Assembly: GCA_902788575.1 (NCBI GenBank)
Contig: CADAKY010000017.1
Coordinates: 1-37,628 of the forward strand
DNA length: 37,628 nucleotides
Source: an uncultured bacterium
GTDB lineage: Bacteria; Cyanobacteriota; Vampirovibrionia; Gastranaerophilales; Gastranaerophilaceae
Direction of reading: 5' to 3'
This document shows, in pieces, positions 9,524 through 17,024 of the stretch. Every line of letters starts with the position of its first letter. The first letter of the stretch is position 1. The notes beneath the pieces are model-generated. The model was given only the letters and a program-made list of their open reading frames with translations, did not search any database and was not told the DNA's origin. Both the position numbers and the translations under genes were made by a program.

Positions 9524-9575
9524 AGTGAACAGGTGAACGGGTGATTGAGTGATTAAGTGATTGAGTGATTGAATA
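9524..9575. repeat. Octamer repeat GTGATTRA, locus 1
   Basis: A period-8 run of units like GTGAACAG, GTGATTGA and GTGATTAA. Related runs are at 9743-9776, 13742-13772, 19407-19427 and on both strands at 34500-34624. All are between genes. Confidence 0.8.
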
Positions 9576-9597
9576 AGCAAATAATTTAGTGGAGATT

Positions 9598-9745
9598 GCC
9601 CTCCTCACCCTCCCCTTGAGACTCTGCCGAAAAAAACGATTGAGTATCGTTTTTGAGAGGTCAGGCGAAATCTTCGATTTCAAACGAAGAACCCACCCTC
9701 CCCTTGAGGGAGGATCGAAATCTCTGATTTCGGGGTGGGGTTGGA
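9598..9745. repeat. Structured palindromic block
   Basis: Several nested hairpins: GAAATC-TTC-GATTTC near 9667-9681, CCTCCC-CTTGA-GGGAGG (9697-9713) and CGAAATC-TCT-GATTTCG (9716-9732). The flanks, AACCCACCC and GGGGTGGGGTT, are partly complementary. This looks like an intergenic palindromic repeat unit, not a gene. Confidence 0.65.
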
Positions 9746-9776
9746 CAGGTGATTGAGTGATTATGTGACTTAGTAA
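9743..9776. repeat. Octamer repeat GTGATTRA, locus 2
   Basis: Another GTGATTGA/GTGATTAT run adjoining the palindromic block. Same family as 9524-9575. Confidence 0.7.
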
Positions 9777-9844
9777 AGGTTGTCCCCCACCCGTTTTTCT
9801 AATGTTCAAGCTTACGCTTTCTCATTGAAAAACTACCCTGTCTT

Positions 9845-9932
9845 GACCGACTCGCGTTGAACGGCATTTCCGAGTTTTGCTTCAAACACTCGCGTGTTCT
9901 TGCAAAAACTCTACAGCCTCCGCTCGTCGGTC
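9845..9932. other. Candidate structured RNA or palindromic element
   Basis: An outer stem GACCGAC (9845-9851) pairs with GTCGGTC (9926-9932). Inside, GAGTTTTGC (9872-9880) pairs with GCAAAAACTC (9902-9911, one bulge), closing on AACAC (9885-9889) and GTGTT (9894-9898) around CTCG. It is richer in GC than its surroundings and lies about 65 bases past the end of the 109-aa gene. It could be a 3' UTR structure, a small RNA or an intergenic repeat. No coding potential is convincing. Confidence 0.5.
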
Positions 9933-9996
9933 GCTCTCCGGTATGTGAGGATATATAAATGCCCATTTTTAACTTTTTAGGCACCCTCATTTAATT

Positions 9997-10326
9997 TTAG
10001 AAATTATAAGTAAACGATTTTTCAATTGCTTTATCAACCGCACCCTGCGCTGATTGAAGTTCTGTATCAACCATCTTAAGTCTGTTTTGATATTCCTGAA
10101 GCTGCAAATCAAGCTTCTTTTCTAACAGTGTCAGCTTATCCCTTCGCGCCTCCAGTTGTTTCACGGCAGGGTTTCCGGGGTCAAGGTCATTTCCCAAACC
10201 AAGAATTTCATCCGATGATGCAATCAATTCCATCTTTGCAGATGTAATCCACTGAATCTTAGATTCCAGTGACATCTTATAAGATGTCAAATACATTAAT
10301 CTAAAACTTGAGGCAATTAATCCCAT
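9997..10326 (-). CDS. Short MGxxAS-type helical protein (109 aa)
   Basis: Almost entirely helical. The N-terminus (MGLIASSFRLMYLTSYKMSL) matches the pattern of the 592-aa protein's start (MGMAASQARYLALLARKSNC). The C-terminus (RLKMVDTELQSAQGAVDKAI, then EKSFTYNF) matches that protein's end (RLKQLDTEQNALSTEMEAVQ ... DKSFKTFNG). It is therefore a minimal paralogue with both ends and almost no middle. AGGA lies 8 bases before the ATG. It follows the 89-aa gene by 12 bases in one operon. Function unknown; the layout resembles the paired terminal helices of axial filament proteins (inference). Confidence 0.8.
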   Translation of the reverse strand: MGLIASSFRLMYLTSYKMSLESKIQWITSAKMELIASSDEILGLGNDLDPGNPAVKQLEARRDKLTLLEKKLDLQLQEYQNRLKMVDTELQSAQGAVDKAIEKSFTYNF

Positions 10327-10338
10327 TTTGGCTTTCCT

Positions 10339-10608
10339 TTATCTTGTTTCGTTAAGATTTTTGCCTTTCAGGAATGTGTGTTCGTTGCTTTCTGCTATCA
10401 GGCTTTCCATCTTGTGAAGCTGATGTTTGTGATAATTCACACGATACTTTGCCATCTTAAGCTTCTGTCTGATTGTCAGCATGTCCTTCAAGGCTGATAA
10501 TATACTGACGAAAAGTGCCTTAAACGGATTGTTGCGTTTGAAAAATGACCTTGCAAAATTCATAAAATTCACAAATCGTTTTATATTATCTTGTAGTTCT
10601 TCACGCAT
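10339..10608 (-). CDS. Small basic helical protein (89 aa)
   Basis: I do not recognise this protein. It is rich in Lys, Arg, Phe and Met with an amphipathic, partly hydrophobic segment (FKALFVSILSALKDML) and a C-terminal coiled-coil-like stretch. A good Shine-Dalgarno (AGGAG, 9 bases before ATG) supports the start. TATAAT lies at 10644-10649 on the minus strand with the shared motif (site B) 41 bases further upstream. First gene of a two-gene unit with the 109-aa MGxxAS protein; a partner or chaperone role would fit (inference). Confidence 0.72.
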   Translation of the reverse strand: MREELQDNIKRFVNFMNFARSFFKRNNPFKALFVSILSALKDMLTIRQKLKMAKYRVNYHKHQLHKMESLIAESNEHTFLKGKNLNETR

Positions 10609-10687
10609 AAGCTTCTACTCCTATGCATATTAAGCCTACATGTATTATAAAACATGTGAACTCTGATAATTGCCTATTTTTAGTCAT

Positions 10688-10709
10688 ATTTGTTACATTT
10701 CTTAATATT
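10688..10709 (-). promoter_or_regulatory. Shared upstream motif, site B
   Basis: ATTTGTTACATTTCTTAATA on the plus strand, upstream of the 89-aa/109-aa operon. It matches site A in TTGTTACA and CTTAATATT. The likely -10, TATAAT (minus strand, 10644-10649), lies 41 bases past the TGTAACA core. Confidence 0.5.
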
Positions 10710-10742
10710 ATAGTAATTAAGTGAGTTTTATAATTCTTTAGA

Positions 10743-10961
10743 CTATTTTCCATTTTCAATTTTCAACTTTCCATTGAATAAAAATCTGTTATCGTAACTG
10801 TTTACACTATTATTAATCGGCATTTTTTTTAAAAACTTTAGCTTTTTTCTATAAAAAGGCTGCTGCTCGTAACAAAAATTTACAATAGACACTATAGTAT
10901 TCACTATAGCGTTATTGAATAACAAATCCAGCATAGTTCTGTAAAATGTCCGATTTTGCAT
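10743..10961 (-). CDS. Possible small protein, tail made of repeat DNA
   Basis: A 72-aa reading frame 24 bases after the 287-aa gene. Residues 1-30 are hydrophobic and helical (TMLDLLFNNAIVNTIVSIVN); the middle is basic. The last residues, LKIENGK, are encoded by TTTTCCATTTTCAATTTTCAA, a purine-strand repeat of the same type as 7541-7584, so the natural end may have been overwritten. The Shine-Dalgarno (AGAGAAGAG) is weak and close. It could be a real operon member or an accident. Confidence 0.4.
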   Translation of the reverse strand: MQNRTFYRTMLDLLFNNAIVNTIVSIVNFCYEQQPFYRKKLKFLKKMPINNSVNSYDNRFLFNGKLKIENGK

Positions 10962-10985
10962 CTCTCTTCTCTAAACTTCAAAATC

Positions 10986-11849
10986 TTATGAACCAAGATC
11001 CTGAATATCTTTGCTCTTGGATTCAATATCATCTTTGAGCATTTTTCTTACTATATCTTCCTGCGTACCCAGCATTTTGCACACAGTTTCAATGTTAGCA
11101 ACTTTTTGTGAAAGTATAGTATCAGCATTTGCAACAATATTACTTGAGACAGCCTGATATGCTGATAATGCCGCAGATGTAGTACCTTGCATCAAATTAC
11201 CCATAACAACTGCAGGCAAACCGAATTCACCCAAATACGGAGCTGCTGCTGTCATAATACCGCCCCATCCTGAAACGATTCCGGCAAGAGGCATAAGAAT
11301 ATTGCTTGCTCCGATTCCGTACCCGTTAGCTGTACCGATTCCGTACGCGGCAGTGCTTGCTATATCGGCAATACTTCCGATTCCTGACGCAAATCCTGTT
11401 GTTTGTCCGTTTGATGAGCCGAATCCGTTTATCAAATCACCTATTCCTGATGCACCACCGGTTGTATATCCGCTTGAACGGTACCCTAAATTAGATGCGT
11501 ATCCGCTCGGGAAGCCGGAATAATTTCCCAAAGAATTTACACCAAACGATGAATAAGTTCCTGTTGTACCGCCTGCACCGCCTGTATATGGGCTCCAGTA
11601 TGATGTTCCCGGAATATTCATTGCTGTTGTTCCGCCTAAAGTAGTCATAAACGCTGACGGCGCAAATAAACTTGCAAGCTGGTATAAGAAACCTCCTGCC
11701 GCTTCAAAACCTGTACCGGAGCTTCCTGAGCCTGCGACAGTCAAATCTCTTAATCTGTCATAAGTTTCATAGAGCATTACTTTGGCATCGGATGATGCTG
11801 AGCCGTATCTGTTTGCTATTACCAAGTATCCATCGTTTTTGTAAGACAT
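10986..11849 (-). CDS. Gly/Ser/Tyr-rich structural-type protein (287 aa)
   Basis: This protein has no recognised domain. It has short folded ends around a low-complexity middle (about residues 40-205) dominated by Gly, Ser, Thr, Ala and Tyr, with an internal duplication (TTGGASGIGDLI and TTGFASGIGSIA). The C-terminal 60 residues are helical, from SAYQAVSSNIVANADTILSQ to the end. AGAGGA lies upstream of the ATG. It follows the 592-aa gene by 35 bases, so the two are probably co-transcribed. The composition resembles secreted or surface polymers; there is no signal peptide, so export would need a dedicated route (inference). Confidence 0.8.
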   Translation of the reverse strand: MSYKNDGYLVIANRYGSASSDAKVMLYETYDRLRDLTVAGSGSSGTGFEAAGGFLYQLASLFAPSAFMTTLGGTTAMNIPGTSYWSPYTGGAGGTTGTYSSFGVNSLGNYSGFPSGYASNLGYRSSGYTTGGASGIGDLINGFGSSNGQTTGFASGIGSIADIASTAAYGIGTANGYGIGASNILMPLAGIVSGWGGIMTAAAPYLGEFGLPAVVMGNLMQGTTSAALSAYQAVSSNIVANADTILSQKVANIETVCKMLGTQEDIVRKMLKDDIESKSKDIQDLGS

Positions 11850-11884
11850 GTTATTCCTCTTTGGGGTTTATTGTAATTTAACTA

Positions 11885-13663
11885 TTAACCGTTAAAAGTC
11901 TTGAATGACTTATCAACGTTATCTTTTACAACCTTCTGAACAGCTTCCATTTCTGTTGAAAGAGCATTTTGTTCAGTATCAAGTTGTTTGAGCCTTAATT
12001 CAAGCTCCTGATCTTCCTGCTGAATTATTGATGTTTTTGCGTTAATATCTTGAACCATTTTATCATATTTTGCAGTTTCATAATAATATTGGTTCATTGC
12101 ATCTTTATATGCAGCGTCATCGGTTATTGTTTCAACATCAAGCGTATATTTTATTGAATCATCAGCAAATCTTATTGAAGTAAATCTGCCTGAAGAATCA
12201 GTTTCCAACAGAGCTTTTGACGTTTTACTGATATCGGTTGAAATATACTCCGCTGCATAATATGGCATCTTTGGCTGATTATCAATGTGGTTTATACCTT
12301 CACCCTGATTTATATCATCTGCCATATCATAATAAGTTGTAATATATGTTTTTCCGCCTTGTTCATAAGTATATAAACCGCCTATGTATGTTGAGTTGTC
12401 ATAAGTTTCATCAAACGTTTCAAAGCAATCTTTTATTTTTGTAACAATTTCATCTTTATCCATATCAGCAATAATTTGTTTAATTTCAGCTAACTGGATA
12501 TCGGTTAATTCACTCAAGGGTGTGAGCTGAGCGTTTCCTACATACTTAGGAACATTCAGCGCTTCATATCCTGCTTTAGCCACATCCAATAAGTTTTTTG
12601 CGGCATTCATTTCATTTTGAGCGACATTCAGCTCATCTTGCATGGATTTTACGGTTGTAACATCATCAGGGCTTTCCGCCTTTGATTTATCATTGTAATA
12701 ATACAGCGGTAATATACTTTTTGAACCTTTTTCACAATTTGCTAAATCGCTCTTAAATGCAATTGCTTTAGTTGTTTCATCATAAAAAACAGTCGATTCA
12801 TCAAAATCCTTGTCCAACGCGCCCATATCTCTTAATGCCTTAATTGCATCTTTAACTTCTTGTGTTGTTGAATCTTGTTTATATGTGTGTTCAGCAAATT
12901 TTGCATGAAGAGTGGCGGGTTTTTCGATTTTTTCATATTTATCATCAAATGTTGTTCCCTGAGGATTGTTTATTTTGTAATAAATCCCATCTTTATAATA
13001 AGTATCAACAGCTCCCGGGGCATCATCAGTACCTTCTGTACTGAATTCCAGCAACTTCCATTCGTCATCTGTTTTATTTTGAGTTCTTACTGTATATGAT
13101 TTACTTTCTTCATCATACGTACATTTTATTACATTTGAACTTGTTTTATTATCTGCATAAGTAGAAAGTTGAGCGGCTTTTGCAGCAAGTGTTTTGTATG
13201 CGGATAATTTTTCATCATAGTTTGTCTGACAGGTTGTAATATCTTTCAGCGCAGCCTGAATATTTCTTATTTGTTCTTTATAAGAATCACTTGCCGGATA
13301 TGCCCCCGGAATAGAGAACTGAACCTGCGGGTCACTTTTTTGTTTTTGATAACCCGTATAAACATCGGATTTATAATGGTATGTGACAACATAATTATAT
13401 CCTTCACTATCGGGTTCTGCAAGCTGATTCCATTTATCAACTGTGTATTTGCTGACTCCGTCAGTAAATGAATATTGCTTTTTAGTGAAATCCTGCGTAC
13501 TCGGAGGAACCGGAACATCCAAACCAAGCATTTGGTTAAACAAGTTTGCAGACTGGTTCGACAGATTAAGTCTTGCTTGATTTATCTGCTGTCCTTCGAA
13601 TTCACAATTTGATTTTCTTGCAAGAAGTGCCAAATATCTTGCCTGTGATGCTGCCATACCCAT
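11885..13663 (-). CDS. Large MGxAAS-type protein with filament-like ends (592 aa)
   Basis: Residues 1-45 are a conserved helical start (MGMAASQARYLALLARKSNC, then QINQARLNLSNQ). The last 60 residues form a coiled coil ending DKSFKTFNG. Both ends match the 109-aa protein encoded at 9997-10326. The 480-residue middle is Tyr/Asp/Lys-rich, looks mostly beta with helical interruptions, and is presumably the exposed variable part. There is no signal peptide or membrane segment. Paired terminal helices around a variable middle is the plan of flagellin and hook-type axial proteins; no direct sequence match to them is claimed. A candidate promoter TTGACT-17-AATAAA lies at 13770-13798, with the shared motif (site C) upstream. 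Confidence 0.82.
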   Translation of the reverse strand: MGMAASQARYLALLARKSNCEFEGQQINQARLNLSNQSANLFNQMLGLDVPVPPSTQDFTKKQYSFTDGVSKYTVDKWNQLAEPDSEGYNYVVTYHYKSDVYTGYQKQKSDPQVQFSIPGAYPASDSYKEQIRNIQAALKDITTCQTNYDEKLSAYKTLAAKAAQLSTYADNKTSSNVIKCTYDEESKSYTVRTQNKTDDEWKLLEFSTEGTDDAPGAVDTYYKDGIYYKINNPQGTTFDDKYEKIEKPATLHAKFAEHTYKQDSTTQEVKDAIKALRDMGALDKDFDESTVFYDETTKAIAFKSDLANCEKGSKSILPLYYYNDKSKAESPDDVTTVKSMQDELNVAQNEMNAAKNLLDVAKAGYEALNVPKYVGNAQLTPLSELTDIQLAEIKQIIADMDKDEIVTKIKDCFETFDETYDNSTYIGGLYTYEQGGKTYITTYYDMADDINQGEGINHIDNQPKMPYYAAEYISTDISKTSKALLETDSSGRFTSIRFADDSIKYTLDVETITDDAAYKDAMNQYYYETAKYDKMVQDINAKTSIIQQEDQELELRLKQLDTEQNALSTEMEAVQKVVKDNVDKSFKTFNG

Positions 13664-13981
13664 AAGTGGTAGTTCCTTTCTTAATGTGTTTTATGAACAA
13701 GAGAATTTCGTGAGTATTAGCGAATATAAGGAACTTATCCGCTTATTCACCTATTCACCTGTCCACTTGTTTATTAATGGAATAGTACTAAAAGTCAATT
13801 TTCCTAATTAAATTATAAAATATTTTTACAAAAATTAATATTTGTAAATTTGAAAAATCATTTATTTGTTGTAGGCAGTTTTTAAAAAATCATACATTTA
13901 ATGTAGACTGGCTTTAAGAATGCTAAACTTTTACATAGACTCTTTGTATACATTTGTATTTTTTTATGATTTAATTTTCGT
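13664..13981. other. Spacer with two divergent promoters
   Basis: This 318-base AT-rich spacer holds three things. A minus-strand promoter candidate TTGACT (13793-13798), 17 bases, AATAAA (13770-13775) drives the 592-aa operon with a leader of about 100 bases; the leader contains an octamer-like run (13742-13772). Shared motif site C is at 13821-13842. A plus-strand TTTAAT at 13970-13975 lies 6 bases before the M16-like ATG, with TATACA 17 bases upstream. No gene is visible. Confidence 0.5.
13821..13842 (-). promoter_or_regulatory. Shared upstream motif, site C
   Basis: TATTTTTACAAAAATTAATA on the plus strand, the weakest match of the set: it keeps TTACAAA and TTAATATT but has TTTTTACA in place of TTGTTACA. 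It lies 23 bases upstream of the -35 candidate of the 592-aa operon. Confidence 0.35.
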
Positions 13982-15181
13982 ATGAGAGAATTTATATTAC
14001 AAAACGGAATAAAAACATGCTTCAAGCAGAATTTTGATACACCAAGAGTTGCACTCACATTAAATATATCAATCAATAAACCGGAAAAATATGCCGGAGA
14101 ATATTCTTTGATGAACAGACTTCTTTTAAAGGGTACAAAAAAATACTCTTCAGAAGAACTTGCAAATATTTTGGATGAAAACGCAATTGAATTGTACACA
14201 GAAATGAAATCAGATTACCTGAGATTTCGCTTCATTTGTCTGAATGAGGACTTTGAACGCGCTTTAGCCATCTTAAGTGATATTATTCAAAACCCTACTT
14301 TTGAAGAGTTTGAAAAAGAACGCGTTAAAATGAAAGGTGAACTCACCGCTGAGCTTGATTCCGCAAAAGTAAAGGTTTCTGATTTATTTACAAAAACCAT
14401 TTATAACAATCATTTCTACGGTCATAGTTATACCGTAATCTTAAACGAGGTTGATAAGGTTAAAAAAGAGGATGTTATAAATTCCTATAAAGAAATTTTG
14501 CAAACCGGCAAAAAAACAATGGCTCTTGTCGGAGATATTGAAGAAAACGGACTTTTAGAAAAATATTTGGGTACTATTCCGCAATCAGCGGATAACAATT
14601 CTGAAATAAAAGTTCCTGACGATTTAAAACAACAATACTCAGAACTCATAAAAAAAGACGCTAATCAGGCGCAGATTCTTCAGGGATGGCTTGTTCCGAC
14701 AATCGGAAGTGAAGAATACCCAATTATTATGCTTTTGAATATAATTCTTGGAGCAAGCGGTTTGAGTTCAAGACTATTTTTGGAATTAAGAGAGAAAAAA
14801 GGACTTGCTTATACAGTAAGAACCGCCTTTGAAACTCACGCAAAATCCGCGGTTTTCAGCATCTACATAGGAACTGAGCCTTCTAACATTCAAACTTCGA
14901 TAGAAGGATTCAAAGAAGAAATTGATAAGATTAAGACGATTCCGGTAAGCGAGGTAGAACTCCACAACGCCAAGAATAATCTTATCGGAAAACAGCAGTT
15001 CTTATCCGAAACAAATTCACAACAGGCAAATTTAATGGCATATTATTCAATCATGGGAAAACATTTCAATTACAGAAACGAATTAATTGAACGTATTAAA
15101 AACGTTACTTCGGAAGATATTTTAGCCTGCGCACAAAAATATTTCACTGATGATTATGTTTTATCTGTTTTAAAACCATAG
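13982..15181 (+). CDS. M16-family peptidase-like protein, zinc motif lost
   Basis: At 399 aa this is the two-lobed size of bacterial M16 (insulinase/processing peptidase) subunits. The C-terminal half keeps the family segment LFLELREKKGLAYTV with its Arg and Tyr. The N-terminal zinc motif HxxEH aligns, by the surrounding G...LLLKGT, with Ser42, Asn45 and Arg46, so all ligands are gone. It should be a non-catalytic M16, as in the paired inactive subunits of this family, but no active M16 partner is in the window. No Shine-Dalgarno sequence; TTTAAT ends 6 bases before ATG, so it is probably leaderless. Followed closely by the M14 peptidase and uppS. Confidence 0.88.
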   Translation: MREFILQNGIKTCFKQNFDTPRVALTLNISINKPEKYAGEYSLMNRLLLKGTKKYSSEELANILDENAIELYTEMKSDYLRFRFICLNEDFERALAILSDIIQNPTFEEFEKERVKMKGELTAELDSAKVKVSDLFTKTIYNNHFYGHSYTVILNEVDKVKKEDVINSYKEILQTGKKTMALVGDIEENGLLEKYLGTIPQSADNNSEIKVPDDLKQQYSELIKKDANQAQILQGWLVPTIGSEEYPIIMLLNIILGASGLSSRLFLELREKKGLAYTVRTAFETHAKSAVFSIYIGTEPSNIQTSIEGFKEEIDKIKTIPVSEVELHNAKNNLIGKQQFLSETNSQQANLMAYYSIMGKHFNYRNELIERIKNVTSEDILACAQKYFTDDYVLSVLKP

Positions 15182-15194
15182 AGGTACAACTGAC

Positions 15195-15770
15195 GTGAAG
15201 CTTTCGGGAAACATATCGTCAAAAATTCTTGTTATAGGCTGTTTTCACGGAGATGAGCCGCAGGGTAATTTTTTAATCGGAACATATTTAAAAAATTTCC
15301 CTCAGACTAATTTGGCATTTATACAATGTCTGAACGAATACGGATTTAAAAACAATGTACGAGTGAATGAAAACGGTGTAGATTTGAACCGGAATTTTCC
15401 TACTCTAAATTGGGTTTTGAGCAAAAAGGATGAATTTTTTGGAGGAGAATCCCCCGCAAGTGAAAAACAAACACAATTTGTTATAAATACAGTTGAAAAA
15501 CTGAACCCAAAATTAATTCTGACACTGCACGCGCCATACAAGGTTGTAAACTATGACGGAGACGGATTAGAGATTGCACAAAAGATTTCCGAAATAATAA
15601 ACTATCCGGTTGAATCCTCCATCGGATATCCGACACCCGGAAGTTTCGGAACATGGGCAGGAATAGAAAGAAAAATTCCTGTCATTACTCTGGAATTAGA
15701 CGAAGAAATTGATGTAAAAGAATTAGAAAAACCTGTATTTGAAATATTTGATATGCTGGAGAAATTATAA
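15195..15770 (+). CDS. M14 zinc carboxypeptidase, MpaA-like
   Basis: A compact 191-aa M14 domain. Zinc ligands are His18 and Glu21 in CFHGDEPQG and a third His in LTLHAP (about residue 111). VDLNRNFP supplies the substrate-binding Asn-Arg, and the catalytic Glu is in ITLELDEE (about 166). The size and motifs fit murein-peptide amidase A-type enzymes that trim meso-diaminopimelate from peptidoglycan peptides in the cytoplasm; there is no signal peptide. The start is GTG at 15195 with GAGG 10 bases upstream. It lies 13 bases after the M16-like gene and directly abuts uppS, suggesting a cell-wall recycling and lipid-carrier unit. Confidence 0.82.
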   Translation: MKLSGNISSKILVIGCFHGDEPQGNFLIGTYLKNFPQTNLAFIQCLNEYGFKNNVRVNENGVDLNRNFPTLNWVLSKKDEFFGGESPASEKQTQFVINTVEKLNPKLILTLHAPYKVVNYDGDGLEIAQKISEIINYPVESSIGYPTPGSFGTWAGIERKIPVITLELDEEIDVKELEKPVFEIFDMLEKL

Positions 15771-16475
15771 ATGGAAGAAATAAAAAAGCTGGTAAAAGAT
15801 TGTGACTTAAAACACATTGCAATAATTATGGACGGAAACAGACGTTGGGCAAAGGAAAGAAATCTGCCGTCAGCACTCGGGCACAAAAAAGGTGTGGACG
15901 CATTAAAAGCAACAATGCGCGCTTTTGATGATTTTGGAATCAAATACCTTACGGTTTATGCGTTTTCTACGGAAAATTGGAATCGAAAACCGGAAGAAGT
16001 TAATTTTCTTATGGATTTATTGGGACAAACTCTTAAAAATGAATTAAAAGAAATGCATGAAAATAATGTTGTAATTTCCTTTATCGGCGATACAACAAAG
16101 CTTTCAGAAAAACTTCAGGCAATATTAAAAAATGCGGTTGAAACAACAAAAAACAATACAGGAGTGAATTTGCAAATTGCATTCAACTACGGCTCAAGAG
16201 ATGAAATTGTACACGCGGTAAAATCTATTATAAATGAAGGGATTACTGAAATTAACGAAGATGTGATTTCAAAACATCTTTATACTAAAAACATTCCCGA
16301 TCCGGATTTATTAATAAGAACCGGAGGAGAAATGAGAGTTTCAAACTACCTCCTCTGGCAGATTGCATACTCAGAATTTATTGTAATCCCTGAATTTTGG
16401 CCTGAATTCGACAAACAAAAGCTGGCTGAATGCGTGAAAGAATTTGCACGCAGAAACAGAAGATTCGGCGAATAA
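15771..16475 (+). CDS. uppS: Undecaprenyl diphosphate synthase
   Basis: This is the cis-prenyltransferase that adds isoprene units to farnesyl diphosphate to make the C55 carrier for peptidoglycan and LPS. At 234 aa it is normal length. It has HIAIIMDGNRRWAKE with the catalytic Asp21, YAFSTENWNR, and the substrate-binding segment DPDLLIRTGGEMRVSNYLLW. The ATG begins at the base after the stop of the M14 gene, so translation is coupled. A strong shared terminator follows. Confidence 0.97.
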   Translation: MEEIKKLVKDCDLKHIAIIMDGNRRWAKERNLPSALGHKKGVDALKATMRAFDDFGIKYLTVYAFSTENWNRKPEEVNFLMDLLGQTLKNELKEMHENNVVISFIGDTTKLSEKLQAILKNAVETTKNNTGVNLQIAFNYGSRDEIVHAVKSIINEGITEINEDVISKHLYTKNIPDPDLLIRTGGEMRVSNYLLWQIAYSEFIVIPEFWPEFDKQKLAECVKEFARRNRRFGE

Positions 16476-16495
16476 TACTAATTTTTTACAGCAAA

Positions 16496-16534
16496 GTAAC
16501 CCGAAAAGCCTATTTTCGGGTTACAGCCTTTTTT
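16496..16534. terminator. Bidirectional Rho-independent terminator
   Basis: A perfect 12-pair stem, GTAACCCGAAAA (16496-16507) with TTTTCGGGTTAC (16513-16524) around GCCTA, is followed by AGCC and six T on the plus strand. It ends uppS and, being between convergent genes, may also end the 125-aa gene, though the minus-strand T run is short. Confidence 0.88.
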
Positions 16535-16548
16535 GCAGTACACCTTGA

Positions 16549-16926
16549 TTAACCTACTTGAAGCTCAAATGTTGATTGGGTGTTAGCTGCGCTGATGGTC
16601 GCTTCATAAGCAGTCTTGGCCTTTTGAATGTTCATTGCGTCTTGTGCGCTCATTCCGCCATTTACAACTGCTGCAGAAATTGCATTGCTAAGATTCTGCG
16701 AAGCCTGTGACACCTGAGACTTTACATCAGCGTTCATCTCCGGAGGCGGAACATTTGTATAATAACTGCTTAAATCCACCTTCGGAGCTTCTTTTTCATC
16801 AACCGCAGCAACATTCTTTACTTCTGCTGCTTTATAAGCTTCCGCACCTGTCGGTTGAAAACTTTCAAACGTTGCAGCATAAGAGGTTGTGTACTGGGAC
16901 GTGTCAATTGATGATAGTGAACTCAT
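16549..16926 (-). CDS. Lineage-specific 125-aa protein
   Basis: Ala/Ser-rich, with no signal peptide. The N-terminal half is probably disordered (MSSLSSIDTSQYTTSYAATF, a VPPPE linker). The C-terminal half is helical: SQVSQASQNLSNAISAAVVN, then DAMNIQKAKTAYEATISAAN and a final FELQVG. The AYEAT-x5-T pattern recalls the C-terminal helix of flagellar rod and hook proteins (AYEAN-x5-T), but the match is short. AGGAG lies 8 bases before the ATG. Upstream are TATGAT (minus strand, 16957-16962) and shared motif site D. Confidence 0.8.
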   Translation of the reverse strand: MSSLSSIDTSQYTTSYAATFESFQPTGAEAYKAAEVKNVAAVDEKEAPKVDLSSYYTNVPPPEMNADVKSQVSQASQNLSNAISAAVVNGGMSAQDAMNIQKAKTAYEATISAANTQSTFELQVG

Positions 16927-16987
16927 ATTATGTCTCCTACTATCATGTTATCGTATATCATAAAGTATGCAAGATGTATATATTAAA

Positions 16988-17010
16988 TATGTTACAAATC
17001 TTTACAATTG
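16988..17010 (-). promoter_or_regulatory. Shared upstream motif, site D
   Basis: ATATGTTACAAATCTTTACA on the plus strand, then ATTG. On the minus strand the TGTAACA core is followed after 22 bases by TACTTTATGATA, which contains the likely -10 TATGAT. The site lies between the convergent kdsB stop and the 125-aa gene. Confidence 0.55.
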
Positions 17011-17024
17011 ATATATAATTACTC

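Noticed and set aside
9219..9990. Several reading frames of 60-100 codons on both strands
   Set aside because: They follow the 105-bp repeats, octamer runs and palindromes; their peptides (for example repeated SLNHLITQSPVH) are translations of repeats and none has a plausible ribosome binding site.
7432..13981. Prophage or genomic island
   Set aside because: No integrase, terminase, capsid or tail genes and no tRNA attachment duplication; base composition matches neighbours except for the repeats.
16707..17018. 103-aa plus-strand frame
   Set aside because: It is antisense to the 125-aa gene, has no ribosome binding site and its codons mirror that gene.
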